Shown here: positions 24,270-32,890 of the stretch, in pieces
Layout: each line of letters begins with the position of its first letter
How positions within the stretch are numbered: the stretch's first letter is position 1
Origin: Arthrobacter sp. H16F315
Lineage (GTDB): Bacteria; Actinomycetota; Actinomycetes; Actinomycetales; Micrococcaceae
Assembly (NCBI RefSeq): GCF_024124825.1
Contig: NZ_JAMXSS010000002.1
Location: 3,100,001 to 3,164,000, forward strand
Direction of reading: 5' to 3'
Length of the DNA stretch: 64,000 bases
Notes under the pieces: generated by a model
What the model was told of the DNA's origin: nothing
Database searches by the model: none
The model's input: the letters and a program-made list of their open reading frames with translations, nothing else
Program-made: the position numbers and the translations under genes

Positions 24270-24728
24270 TCAGTCGGCGTGGCCGGTGACAACGTCGAGG
24301 TCGCGGCCCGCAAAACAGGTCCGGGTCCCGGTGTGGCAGGCCGCACCGACCTGGTCCACCCGGACCAGCAGCGCATCGCCGTCGCAATCCATGGCGAGCG
24401 ACTTGACCCACTGCACGTGACCGGAAGTGTCGCCCTTGCGCCAATACTCCTGGCGGGAGCGGGAGAAGAACGTCACCCGCCCGCTGGTCATGGTGCGGCT
24501 TAGTGCCTCGTCGTCCATCCAGCCCAGCATCAGCACTTCATGGGTGTCAAACTGCTGCACAATCGCTGCGACCAGCCCGGCGCTGTCCCGTTTCAAGGCT
24601 TCGGCAAGCCCCGCGGGGAGCGGGCCCGCAGGCGCGGCAGGAACAGTCGCGGCGACGGCGTCCCCGTTATCCGGGAATCCATCTAGCGGGTGGGCACTAC
24701 CAAGGGCGGGGGCGGGCTGCTCAGACAT
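24270..24728 (-). CDS. hisI: Phosphoribosyl-AMP cyclohydrolase
   Basis: 152 residues from the ATG at 24728; longer starts are unlikely. It hydrolyses the purine ring of phosphoribosyl-AMP in histidine synthesis. The core has [29 protein letters not shown] and a metal site including Asp/Cys residues in [20 protein letters not shown]. An N-terminal extension of about 45 Pro/Ala-rich residues precedes the catalytic core. The partner activity (phosphoribosyl-ATP pyrophosphatase) is the separate gene hisE at 27433. Confidence 0.95.
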   Translation of the reverse strand: MSEQPAPALGSAHPLDGFPDNGDAVAATVPAAPAGPLPAGLAEALKRDSAGLVAAIVQQFDTHEVLMLGWMDDEALSRTMTSGRVTFFSRSRQEYWRKGDTSGHVQWVKSLAMDCDGDALLVRVDQVGAACHTGTRTCFAGRDLDVVTGHAD

Positions 24729-24899
24729 CAGCTCAAGTCTAGTGCCTTCACTCGGGCCGGCGCCCAGTTGGCCCGCGGTCCGCTTGCAGCGCGGTCCGCC
24801 AAGGTTCGGCGTCACCACGATGAGATCGGGGCCGCTAATGCCAAAATGACGGCAATTCAAGTGCACACGAGCCGCTGTCTCGTGCTAGTTTCACAAGTG

Positions 24900-25543
24900 A
24901 TGCATTTCGTCGATCCCTCCCGAGAATTCCTGGCCGAAACCCTGCTGGCGGCCGGCCCTGACTCCCCACGCTCTGTGCCGGGTGGCAAACCCGGGACCTT
25001 GCCGCGCACTTGTACCTGCGCGAGCGGAAGGCCGCCGTCGGTCTGGGGCTGCTGGTGAAGCGGCTGGCCAAGGCATCTGACCAGGCCACGGCCGCACTGG
25101 CGGCAAAGCTCACGGCGCCGGAGGAGTACACCAAGCTGGTGAGGTTATTCCGTGCCGGTCCCTCCGCGTTCTCGCCAATGAAGATCAAGGCCCTGGACGA
25201 AAGCGCCAACCTGATCGAATACTTCGTCCACACGGAAGACGTCCGCCGTGCCGTCGACCGCTGGGCGCCCCGTGCCCTGGACGAGGACTACTCCGACGCC
25301 CTCTGGGACGAACTGGTCAAGCGCGCCGCCATCCTGTACCGCGGTGTGGACCTCGGAATTGTTCTGGTGCGCCCTTCGGGCCCCCGGCACGTCGCCAAGC
25401 GCGCACCGGTATCCGTGGCGATCGTTGGCGAGCCGGGCGAGCTCCTGATGCACGCCCACGGCCGCACCCGCCATTCGCTCGTAACCTTCGAAGGCCAGCC
25501 GGACGCCGTCGCGCTCCTGCAGTCAGCCGAAGTCGGGCTCTAA
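24900..25543 (+). CDS. TIGR03085-type metal-binding protein (DinB/mycothiol-enzyme fold), frame interrupted
   Basis: Only plus-strand gene in the his/trp stretch. The first 22 residues (MHFVDPSREFLAETLLAAGP) and the rest lie in different frames. Adding one base in the C4 run 24964-24967 gives DSPTLCAGWQTRDLAAHLYL and a 214-residue protein. The restored segment, with a His in the DLAAHL helix, matches the metal-binding helix-bundle family related to mycothiol-dependent maleylpyruvate isomerase. The rest contains ESANLIEYFVHTEDVRRA and ends after a beta-rich region. The precise reaction is unknown. The interruption is likely an indel error. Confidence 0.75.
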
Positions 25544-25635
25544 GCCCCGCCAACGCCCTCACCCCGCAAGCTCGGCCAGCGGACCCTGCGGGCGTGGCCC
25601 AGGCGCAACCAAGCTACTTTTTTGCGTAATTGCGC

Positions 25636-26412
25636 TTAGCGGACGTCGAACCCTGCGGCCCGGATGGCTGCCTTGACCTGGGCGATCATGTCCAGCGGTC
25701 CGAAGTGGAAGACGGACGCGGCGAGGACAGCGTCGGCGCCGGCCGCCACCGCCGGCGGGAAGTGCTCGGGTTTCCCGGCTCCGCCGGAGGCAATGAGCGG
25801 GACCTTGACCGCTGCCCGCGCCAAGCGGATGAGCTCAAGGTCGAAGCCGTCCTTGGTGCCGTCGGCGTCGATCGAGTTCAGCAGGATTTCGCCGACCCCG
25901 CGGTCGGCCGCTTCACGGGCCCAGGCGATCGCGTCGATCCCGGTGCCTTGCCGGCCGCCGTGTGTGGTCACCTCGAAGCCGGAGGGGGTGGGCTGCGAGC
26001 CGGGGCGGGTGCGCCGGGCGTCGAGGGACAGGACGAGGACCTGGGAGCCGAAGTGCCGGGTAATCTCGTCGATCACCCCGGGACGCGCGACGGCAGCGGT
26101 GTTGATGGCGGCCTTGTCCGCGCCGCAGCGCAGGAGCCTGTCCACTTCTGCCACACCACGTACGCCGCCGCCGACGGTTAGTGGAATAAAGACTTCCTCC
26201 GCGGTCCGCCTGACGACGTCGAACGTGGTCTCCCGGTTACCCGATGAGGCCGTGACGTCCAGGAAGGTCAGCTCGTCCGCGCTGCCGTTGTCATACCGGT
26301 GCGCGAGTTCGACAGGATCGCCGGCGTCGCGAAGCCCTTCAAAGTTGATACCCTTGACGACGCGGCCGGCATCGACGTCCAGGCATGGGATAACGCGGAC
26401 AGCTACAGCCAT
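25636..26412 (-). CDS. hisF: Imidazole glycerol phosphate synthase cyclase subunit
   Basis: 258-residue TIM barrel forming imidazole glycerol phosphate and AICAR from PRFAR, using ammonia supplied by HisH (not in this window). The two catalytic Asp residues are in [16 protein letters not shown] and [17 protein letters not shown]. The internal half-barrel repeat is visible as [15 protein letters not shown] and [12 protein letters not shown]. hisI and hisG flank it on the same strand. Confidence 0.97.
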   Translation of the reverse strand: MAVAVRVIPCLDVDAGRVVKGINFEGLRDAGDPVELAHRYDNGSADELTFLDVTASSGNRETTFDVVRRTAEEVFIPLTVGGGVRGVAEVDRLLRCGADKAAINTAAVARPGVIDEITRHFGSQVLVLSLDARRTRPGSQPTPSGFEVTTHGGRQGTGIDAIAWAREAADRGVGEILLNSIDADGTKDGFDLELIRLARAAVKVPLIASGGAGKPEHFPPAVAAGADAVLAASVFHFGPLDMIAQVKAAIRAAGFDVR

Positions 26413-26455
26413 GACTTCTCCTGGTATTGGCTCACGAAAAAATTACCGACGCCGG

Positions 26456-27298
26456 TCAGATGCGGCAGGCGTGGATGGTGCTCACCAGAATGGCGCGGGC
26501 ACCCAGGTCGTAGAGCTCGTCCATGATCGCGTTTGTCTGTTTCTTCGGCACCATCGAGCGGACGGCAACCCAGTCCGAATCGCGCAGCGGCGACACTGTG
26601 GGTGATTCCAGGCCAGGCGTCAGGGCTGCTGCTGCTTCCACCAGCTCCTTGCGGATGTCGTAGTCCATCAAAACATACTGCCGCGCCACGAGAACACCCT
26701 GCAGGCGCCGGATCAGTACCTCGGCGGCGGCGTTCCGCTCGCCGGCGCGGCCGATCAGCACGGCTTCGGAGCGCAGGATCGGCTGGCCGAAAATCTCCAT
26801 GCCTGCTGCTTTGAGGGTGTTGCCGGTTTCAACGACGTCGGCAATCGCGTCCGCGACGCCGAGCCGGACGGAGGACTCAACGGCGCCGTCAAGGCGGACC
26901 ACCCGGGCGTTGATGCCGCGCTCGGCAAGGTAGCCGCGGAGCAGTCCGTCGTAGCTGGTGGCGAGGCGTTTGCCTTCAAGCTCTTCGACGGCGGTGAAGT
27001 CGCCGACCGGGCCGGCGAAGCGGAAGGTGGAGGCGGCGAAGCCGAGCGGAAGCAGTTCCGCGGCTTCAACTTCGGCGTCCAGGAGCAGGTCGCGGCCGGT
27101 GATTCCGACGTCGAGCGTTCCCTGGCCGACGTAGACGGCAATGTCACGCGGGCGGAGGAAGAAGAATTCAATGTCGTTGTCCGGGTCAACCATGACCAGT
27201 TCGCGGGTGTCGCGGCGCTGGCGATAACCGGCCTCGGCGAGCATGGCGGAGGCAGCTTCGGACAGGGATCCCTTGTTCGGGACGGCAACTCTGAGCAT
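26456..27298 (-). CDS. hisG: ATP phosphoribosyltransferase
   Basis: 280-residue long-form enzyme catalysing the first step of histidine synthesis from ATP and PRPP. The start [12 protein letters not shown] at 27298 matches the family; the longer frame is rejected. It shows [19 protein letters not shown], a PRPP-loop region ending in [11 protein letters not shown] and a C-terminal regulatory ACT-like domain (about residues 205-280) that normally binds histidine. hisE lies upstream. Confidence 0.96.
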   Translation of the reverse strand: MLRVAVPNKGSLSEAASAMLAEAGYRQRRDTRELVMVDPDNDIEFFFLRPRDIAVYVGQGTLDVGITGRDLLLDAEVEAAELLPLGFAASTFRFAGPVGDFTAVEELEGKRLATSYDGLLRGYLAERGINARVVRLDGAVESSVRLGVADAIADVVETGNTLKAAGMEIFGQPILRSEAVLIGRAGERNAAAEVLIRRLQGVLVARQYVLMDYDIRKELVEAAAALTPGLESPTVSPLRDSDWVAVRSMVPKKQTNAIMDELYDLGARAILVSTIHACRI

Positions 27299-27432
27299 GG
27301 GGAAGGTCTCTCTTGGTTGGGACGAAGTCCGTTCAGAAACAGTCCGTCCGGGAATTGTCGGTTCAGGCACAGCGGGCCACGCAGTACACCGGGTTCGCAG
27401 GCACGGCCTGCCGGTTTCCGGAGCGGACGTGG

Positions 27433-27696
27433 CTAGAGATGCTTGTAGACGTCTTCCAGGCTGAGTCCCTTGGCCAGCATCAGAACCTGCAGGTGATAGA
27501 GCAACTGGGAGATTTCTTCAGCGGCGGCTTCATCGGATTCGTACTCGGCAGCCATCCAGACCTCGGCTGCTTCCTCCACGACCTTTTTTCCAATGCCGTG
27601 GACTCCGGAATCCAGTTCGGCGACGGTGCGGGAACCCTCCGGACGGACGGCTGCCTTTTCACTCAGTTCTGCGAACAGCGATTCGAAATTCTTCAC
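27433..27696 (-). CDS. hisE: Phosphoribosyl-ATP pyrophosphatase
   Basis: 87-residue MazG-like enzyme removing pyrophosphate from phosphoribosyl-ATP, the second histidine step. The start is the GTG at 27696 (reading [11 protein letters not shown]). Motifs are [20 protein letters not shown] and a C-terminal helix [19 protein letters not shown]. It lies just upstream of hisG, the enzyme of the preceding step. Confidence 0.95.
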   Translation of the reverse strand: MKNFESLFAELSEKAAVRPEGSRTVAELDSGVHGIGKKVVEEAAEVWMAAEYESDEAAAEEISQLLYHLQVLMLAKGLSLEDVYKHL

Positions 27697-27853
27697 ACCC
27701 GCAAGCCTACTTCCTCGAGGGGGGAGGGTGCCTGCCGGGCCGTTCCGTGACGGGCGGGATGTGGGCGATGACACAGTCCGCAAGGTCCGGCCGGCGCTGC
27801 CCGGGGTACTGCCGGAGCTGCCCGGGGTCCGGCCGGACCCCAACCGCCGCGGC

Positions 27854-28339
27854 CTAACTGAATTGTTTGAGCGTCACCGCTGTCGCCAATGCGGCGGTAA
27901 CGGCCTCGTGGCCCTTGTCCTCGGTTGAGCCGGGCAGCCCCGCCCGGTCAATACCCTGCTGTTCCGTGTCACAGGTCAGCACACCGAAGCCGACCGGAAC
28001 GCCGGTGCGCACGGAGACTTCCGTCAATCCGAGCGTGGCTGCTTCGCAGACGTACTCGAAGTGCGGGGTGCCGCCGCGGATTACGACGCCGAGCGCGGCC
28101 ACCGCGTCGAAGTGCGGTGCCAGCCGGGCGGCGGCGACGGGGAGTTCGAAGGTGCCGGGGACCCGAAGCACTGTCGGCTCGTCGATGCCGGCGTCTTTCG
28201 CTGCGCGCAGGGCGCCCTCCAGAAGCCCGTCCATGATCCGGGTGTGCCAGCTCGCTGCCACGATGGCCAGTTTCAGCCGGGAGGTCTCCTCCGGCTGAAA
28301 GGTGCTGAGGTCAATCTGTGGTGCGCCGTGTCCGCTCAT
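27854..28339 (-). CDS. ribH: 6,7-dimethyl-8-ribityllumazine synthase
   Basis: 161 residues. It condenses the ribityl pyrimidine with 3,4-dihydroxy-2-butanone 4-phosphate to give lumazine, normally as a large capsid-like assembly. Motifs include [46 protein letters not shown] and the closing [11 protein letters not shown]. It is the last rib gene of the cluster in transcription order, about 80 bp after ribA. Confidence 0.97.
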   Translation of the reverse strand: MSGHGAPQIDLSTFQPEETSRLKLAIVAASWHTRIMDGLLEGALRAAKDAGIDEPTVLRVPGTFELPVAAARLAPHFDAVAALGVVIRGGTPHFEYVCEAATLGLTEVSVRTGVPVGFGVLTCDTEQQGIDRAGLPGSTEDKGHEAVTAALATAVTLKQFS

Positions 28340-28417
28340 CTGGGAATCCTTGTTCTGCTCAGTTTGGTGTGCGTGTCGAAACGTGGGAGCGGCCCGTGGC
28401 GGGCTGCTGCCGGTTAG

Positions 28418-29116
28418 TCAGTCGTGGCTGTTCTCGAAGGCGCCCGGACCCGATGCCGGCGCCACCGGCTGCACGTCCAGGACCAGCCGGTGGTCCATCC
28501 GGTCCTTTTTCGTCTGCAGGTACCGGATGTTCTGCTCGCGGGATGGAACTTCGGTGGGCACCATCTCCACAACACGGACCCCGGCCTGCGCCAGCCGGTC
28601 CTGTTTGTCCGGGTTGTTGCTCAGCAGGCGGACCTCGTGGAGGCCCATGTCCGCGAGGATCTGTGCCGCGGCCTGGTAGCTGCGGGCATCCACGGGCAGT
28701 CCGAGTTGTTCGTTGGCCTCGACCGTGTCGAAGCCTGCCTCCTGCAGGGCGTAGGCCTTCATTTTGTTCGCCAAGCCGATTCCCCGGCCCTCCTGGCCGC
28801 GCAGGTACAGCAGGGTTCCGCCGAACTCGTTGATCATCTCGAGGGCATACGCGAGTTGCTCGCCGCAGTCGCAGCGGTAGGAGCCGAAGACATCTCCGGT
28901 GAGGCACTCAGAGTGCAAGCGGACCAGCGGAGCCTTCCCGTCGACCGGTGGCAGCGGGGAGCTGACGGCCAGGTGCTCGGCGCCGGTGGCCTGATCGGTC
29001 CAGGCCCGCGCCACAAAGTTGCCGAAGGCCGTGGGCAGCTGGACGATCGGGCCTGCGCTGACCGGATGCGGCAGGTGTTCGGCCGCCAGCTGTTCTTGTG
29101 CTTCAGACGTCGTCAT
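28418..29116 (-). CDS. ribA: GTP cyclohydrolase II
   Basis: 232 residues from the ATG at 29116, which is preceded by GGAGGAGA. It opens the guanine ring of GTP to start riboflavin synthesis. The zinc site is in SECLTGDVFGSYRCDCGEQL, and LRGQEGRGIGLANKMKAYAL carries catalytic Arg and surrounding residues. In many actinobacteria this domain is fused to DHBP synthase as RibBA. Here it is a separate gene starting 13 bp after the stop of the ribE/ribB frame. Confidence 0.95.
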   Translation of the reverse strand: MTTSEAQEQLAAEHLPHPVSAGPIVQLPTAFGNFVARAWTDQATGAEHLAVSSPLPPVDGKAPLVRLHSECLTGDVFGSYRCDCGEQLAYALEMINEFGGTLLYLRGQEGRGIGLANKMKAYALQEAGFDTVEANEQLGLPVDARSYQAAAQILADMGLHEVRLLSNNPDKQDRLAQAGVRVVEMVPTEVPSREQNIRYLQTKKDRMDHRLVLDVQPVAPASGPGAFENSHD

Positions 29117-29129
29117 CGTTTCTCCTCCA

Positions 29130-30509
29130 TTAAACGGGGTCCGTTGGATGACCGGCGGGCTGCGCCGCCTCGAGGTAGGCCACCAGATCCGCAATCGAGA
29201 TCAGCGGGCAGCCGTGCTCAAGGGCGAAGCCGCGAAGTCCGTCCAGCCGCATCATCTCTCCGTTGTCGTACACCACTTCCGCAATCACACCCACGGGCTC
29301 GAGTCCGGCCAGCCTGCACAGTTCTACAGCCGCTTCGGTGTGCCCGGCGCGTTCCCGCACTCCCCCGTTAACGGCCCGGAGCGGAAAAACATGCCCGGGG
29401 CGGGTCAGAGCCGCCGGCTGGCTCCCGGGATCGGCAAGGATCCGGGCTGTCAGGGCGCGGTCTGTGGCGGAGATCCCGGTGCTCACGCCCAGCGCGGCGT
29501 CGCAGGACACTGTGTAGGCGGTGCCCTTGGCATCCTCGTTGATGTCTACCATCGGAGGCAGCGCGAGGGCATCGGCCCGGCCGCCCTCGAGCGGCACGCA
29601 GATCACACCGGAGCTGTACCTGATGGTCCACCCCATCAGCGCCGGGGTGGCATGCTGCGCGGCGAAGATGATGTCGCCTTCGTTTTCGCGGTCCTCGTTG
29701 TCCACCACCAGGACGGGACGGCCGGCGGCAATGGCGCGGACGGCGTCTTCAATCAGGTCGAGCCCGGCCGGCGCGATAACGGGTGCAGGCTCGGCCGCGT
29801 CGCCGGCCTGGCTAAGGATGGCCTGACGGGCAGGGATGTCCTTGACGGTGTTCACGCTGTTGCCCCCCTCCGCGCGTACTGCTGCTCCCCCGGCTGCAGC
29901 GCCGGAAAAGGCGAGCAGGCGCTCAGTGTACTTCGCCAGCACGTCAACTTCGAGGTTCACGCGCCCGCCAAGTGCTTTGGCGCCCAGTCCGGTGTCGGAG
30001 AGTGTGGTGGGGATCAGCCCCACTTCGAACCACGGGGCCGGTTCGGCGGCCGGGCTCACCGCCGTCACGGTCAGCGACACGCCGTCGACGGCAATCGAGC
30101 CCTTCTCCGCGATATAGCGGGCCAGCCCACCCGGAACACCGAAGCGCAGCCGGTCCCAATTGCCCAGCGCCTCGCGTTCGAGCAGTTTCCCGACGCCGTC
30201 GACGTGGCCTTGGACAACATGCCCGTCGAGCCGGCCGCCGGCCGGCACGCAGCGCTCGAGGTTAACGGGGTCCCCGGGGGCAAGCTCGCCTACTGTGCTG
30301 CGGGTGAGCGTCTCGCCCATCACGTCAACGCTGAAGTCCCGGCCGTCGATCGCCGTGGCCGTGAGGCAGACGCCGTTGACGGCGATGGATCCGCCAAGGG
30401 CCAGCCCCTCGGTGCTGGCGGGAGCGTGCAGCCGGACGGTGGCGCTGATGTCGCCATTGCGTTCAACGGACAACACCTTCCCCTGCTCGGCAATAATTCC
30501 GGTGAACAT
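29130..30509 (-). CDS. ribE-ribB: Riboflavin synthase and 3,4-dihydroxy-2-butanone-4-phosphate synthase in one continuous frame
   Basis: One 459-residue frame holds two activities. Residues 1-200 are riboflavin synthase (start [12 protein letters not shown]) with two lumazine-binding barrels; the second shows [19 protein letters not shown]. Residues about 220-459 are DHBP synthase, with the acidic loop [15 protein letters not shown] and [16 protein letters not shown]. The join is a low-complexity Gly/Ala linker over a C6/G6 run at 29863-29868. A GTG at 29855, preceded by GGAGGGGGG, would make a normal separate ribB, and one extra base in the run would end ribE shortly afterwards. So the fusion may be an indel artefact or real. 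The ATG overlaps the ribD stop (TGATG). Confidence 0.9.
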   Translation of the reverse strand: MFTGIIAEQGKVLSVERNGDISATVRLHAPASTEGLALGGSIAVNGVCLTATAIDGRDFSVDVMGETLTRSTVGELAPGDPVNLERCVPAGGRLDGHVVQGHVDGVGKLLEREALGNWDRLRFGVPGGLARYIAEKGSIAVDGVSLTVTAVSPAAEPAPWFEVGLIPTTLSDTGLGAKALGGRVNLEVDVLAKYTERLLAFSGAAAGGAAVRAEGGNSVNTVKDIPARQAILSQAGDAAEPAPVIAPAGLDLIEDAVRAIAAGRPVLVVDNEDRENEGDIIFAAQHATPALMGWTIRYSSGVICVPLEGGRADALALPPMVDINEDAKGTAYTVSCDAALGVSTGISATDRALTARILADPGSQPAALTRPGHVFPLRAVNGGVRERAGHTEAAVELCRLAGLEPVGVIAEVVYDNGEMMRLDGLRGFALEHGCPLISIADLVAYLEAAQPAGHPTDPV

Positions 30510-31738
30510 CAGTTGCCTCCTGCGGCGGTGTCCGCGCCTGCGCGGGACGGGGTTGAATCGGCTGAAGAGTTGTGGGTGGCCGGCACTGCAGCCGGCGCGT
30601 TGCCGGTCCCGGCCGGGCTGGTTGGGATGGGGCCGGTTGGCGTGGCGCTGGTTGGCGTGGGGCTCAGGTGCAGCCGCAGGTCTCGGCCAAGCAGCTGAAC
30701 CGCACCGCCGGACGCCGGATCCCAGTCCCACCTCTGGGCGTTCGCCAAAGTGGAGATGCCCAGGTCGTCCAGGGCCGGCGTTCCGGAACCGAGCAGGGTT
30801 GGGGCCAGGTAGACGATCAGTTCATCCACGAGCCCGGCGGCCAGGAAAGCACTTAGGATCCGGGAGCCGCCTTCGACCATAAGGTGGCGGACACCGGTGG
30901 AAAACAACGCCTCCAGGGCCTCCAACGGCTCACGTGTGGGCAAGTGCAGCACCTTGCCGTCGGAGCCGTGAACGGCGGCGTCTTCGGGGATCCCCCGCAA
31001 ACCCATCACAGCGCGCAACGGTTGCCGGCCGGCGGGTTTCCCGTCCGGTCCCCGGGCAGTGAGCCGTGGGTTGTCGACAAGGACCGTTTGTGTGCCGACC
31101 AGGATTGCGTCGATCCGGCCACGGAGGGCATGGTTGTCCGCCAGAGATTCCGGGCTCGAAATCCATTGGCTGGTGCCGTCGCTGGCGGCGATCCGGCTGT
31201 CGAGGGTCTGGGCGATGTGCAGGGTGACAAAGGGCCGGGCGGCAGCAACGGCGTCGAACCAGCGCCGGTTCATGTCCAGCGAGGCCTCGGCGCAGAGCCC
31301 GGAGCGGACGCGGACGTCCGCGCCGCGCAGCGTGGCCGCACCGCCGGCCGCGGGGTCGTGTGGGTCATCTGCCGCGTAGACGACGTCGGTAATACCGGCT
31401 TCAATGATCGCCTGGGTGCACGGCCCGGTGCGGCCGCGGTGGTCACACGGTTCCAGTGTGACCACCATCGTGGTGCCACTGAGGTCGATGCCGGCGGCTT
31501 TGGCTTGGTCAATGGCGTCCGCTTCGGCGTGCGCGGTGCCCGCCCCGCGGTGGTAGCCGGTGACGATGGGGGTTCCCGCGGCGGAAATCACGACCGCGCC
31601 AACCAGCGGGTTCGCGCCGCGCGGCCCCTGCAGCGCCGCAGCCAGGGCGGCGTCCATGGCGGCAAGCTCGGCGGTACTGAAGCCTGCAGCGGCCAGCGCC
31701 TCGACCGTCGTCTCGGGCGTGGAATTCAGGACGCTCAT
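30509..31738 (-). CDS. ribD: Bifunctional pyrimidine deaminase/reductase
   Basis: 409 residues from the ATG at 31738. The deaminase domain (about residues 18-150) has the zinc motifs TAHAEADAI and [13 protein letters not shown]. The reductase domain (about 165-365) has [33 protein letters not shown] and [13 protein letters not shown] Thr/Pro/Ala-rich C-terminal tail of about 45 residues is outside the family core. It is the first rib gene after the FMN riboswitch. A 20-codon leader ORF ends in a TGATG overlap with its start, so ribD translation may depend on the leader. Confidence 0.95.
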   Translation of the reverse strand: MSVLNSTPETTVEALAAAGFSTAELAAMDAALAAALQGPRGANPLVGAVVISAAGTPIVTGYHRGAGTAHAEADAIDQAKAAGIDLSGTTMVVTLEPCDHRGRTGPCTQAIIEAGITDVVYAADDPHDPAAGGAATLRGADVRVRSGLCAEASLDMNRRWFDAVAAARPFVTLHIAQTLDSRIAASDGTSQWISSPESLADNHALRGRIDAILVGTQTVLVDNPRLTARGPDGKPAGRQPLRAVMGLRGIPEDAAVHGSDGKVLHLPTREPLEALEALFSTGVRHLMVEGGSRILSAFLAAGLVDELIVYLAPTLLGSGTPALDDLGISTLANAQRWDWDPASGGAVQLLGRDLRLHLSPTPTSATPTGPIPTSPAGTGNAPAAVPATHNSSADSTPSRAGADTAAGGN

Positions 31739-31800
31739 CAACACCTCACCGGGCTTTCGCAAACCGTGGTGGTGGTGAAGAGCCATCGCAGAGAGTACAT
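31738..31800 (-). CDS. Possible 20-residue leader peptide coupled to ribD
   Basis: A short frame starts at an ATG (31800), about 12 nt after AAGGAA, and encodes MYSLRWLF... to a Cys. It stops at a TGA whose last base is the A of the ribD ATG. It lies between the FMN riboswitch and ribD and overlaps one arm of a 10-bp inverted repeat. No homology is claimed; support comes only from the start context and the exact stop-start overlap. Confidence 0.4.
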   Translation of the reverse strand: MYSLRWLFTTTTVCESPVRC

Positions 31801-31837
31801 CTGGTTGCCGTTCCTTCCCTCAAAAGCGCGATGGCTC
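31780..31837 (-). promoter_or_regulatory. Possible expression-platform hairpin of the FMN riboswitch
   Basis: The perfect 10-bp arms GAGCCATCGC (31828-31837 read on minus) and GCGATGGCTC (31780-31789) enclose about 38 nt. That loop contains a purine-rich ribosome site and the ATG of the leader ORF. No T-run follows, so control of translation is likelier than termination. Confidence 0.4.
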
Positions 31838-31895
31838 CGGGGGCATACGACAGCAACATTCCGCGGCGCCGGCAGGGCTCCGCAGTAACAGCTGT

Positions 31896-32038
31896 ACGTG
31901 CTTCTCTCATCCAGACTTTAACTGTCGGTACCGGAGTTCCACCGGTTCAACCGTTTGCCGGCTATCTTCCCGAGGGAAGCGCCGGCGCGCGGGTCGCGGA
32001 CTATAACCGCCGGTTCGGACTTACACCGACCCCGGAGC
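31896..32038 (-). promoter_or_regulatory. FMN riboswitch (RFN element)
   Basis: Minus-strand RNA shows the conserved RFN blocks in order: GGGGTCGGTGTAAGTCCGAA, ACCGGCGGTTATAGTCCGCG, a variable arm, then GAACCGGTGGAACTCCGGTA, CCGACAGTTAAAGTCTGGAT and GAGAGAAG. Outer ends pair to close the multi-branch junction. FMN binding normally represses downstream rib genes, here ribD-ribE/B-ribA-ribH. Confidence 0.96.
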
Positions 32039-32157
32039 ACGTATGTGTGTAGCTATTCTGGCACAACCGCCGGGCAGCCGCGGGTATTCCCCCGACCGGA
32101 TGTTACGGCGTTGGTCCTTGGCGTTGGTCCTTGGCGCCCGCGTTGCCGGCCGCGGCG

Positions 32158-32814
32158 TTAGCGTTGCCCGGCGGCCCGAAGCCGTTCGATGGCCTCTCCC
32201 GGATCCTCGGCACCGTAGACGGCGGAGCCGGCGACGAACACGTTGGCACCGGCGTCCGCGGCGCGGCGGATGGTGTCCTCGGTGATTCCGCCGTCGACCT
32301 GCAACGCCACCTGGAGGCCGGACGCGTCGATCGCCGCGCGGGCCCTGCGGATCTTGGGAAGCGTGAGGTCCAGGAAGGCCTGGCCACCGAAGCCCGGCTC
32401 CACAGTCATGATCAGCAGCATGTCCAGTTCCCCGAGCATGTCAAGGTATGGTTCGACGGCGCTGCCCGGCCTAAGGGCCATCCCGGCTTTCGCGCCGCGG
32501 GCCCGGAGCTCACGCGCGAGCTTGATCGGCGCGATGGAGGCTTCGGCGTGGAAAGTCACCGACGCGACCCCGGCCTCCGCGTACGCCGGCGCCCAACGGT
32601 CCGCATCGTTAATCATCAGGTGCGCATCCAACGGCACCGGGCTGACCTCCTGCAGCCGCGCAACGACGGGTAAGCCCAGCGTGAGGTTGGGCACAAAGTG
32701 GTTGTCCATCACATCGACATGGACCGCATCCGCGTTGCCGATCCGGCGCAGTTCTGCTTCGAGGTTCGCGAAGTCGGCGGAAAGAATGCTCGGGTTGATA
32801 CAGCACGTGGCCAT
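32158..32814 (-). CDS. rpe: Ribulose-phosphate 3-epimerase
   Basis: 218-residue TIM-barrel enzyme interconverting ribulose 5-phosphate and xylulose 5-phosphate in the pentose phosphate pathway. Metal and catalytic motifs are [48 protein letters not shown] and VDGGITEDT. It lies between rsmB and the rib riboswitch on the same strand. Ribulose 5-phosphate is also the substrate of RibB, so the placement is metabolically sensible. Confidence 0.97.
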   Translation of the reverse strand: MATCCINPSILSADFANLEAELRRIGNADAVHVDVMDNHFVPNLTLGLPVVARLQEVSPVPLDAHLMINDADRWAPAYAEAGVASVTFHAEASIAPIKLARELRARGAKAGMALRPGSAVEPYLDMLGELDMLLIMTVEPGFGGQAFLDLTLPKIRRARAAIDASGLQVALQVDGGITEDTIRRAADAGANVFVAGSAVYGAEDPGEAIERLRAAGQR

Positions 32815-32890
32815 GTGGAATTCCTTGTCGTTCTGCTCGGATGTCCCGGTGCGGGTCGCTGCTCTTTAGAGCTTCAGTATTTCGTGTTGC

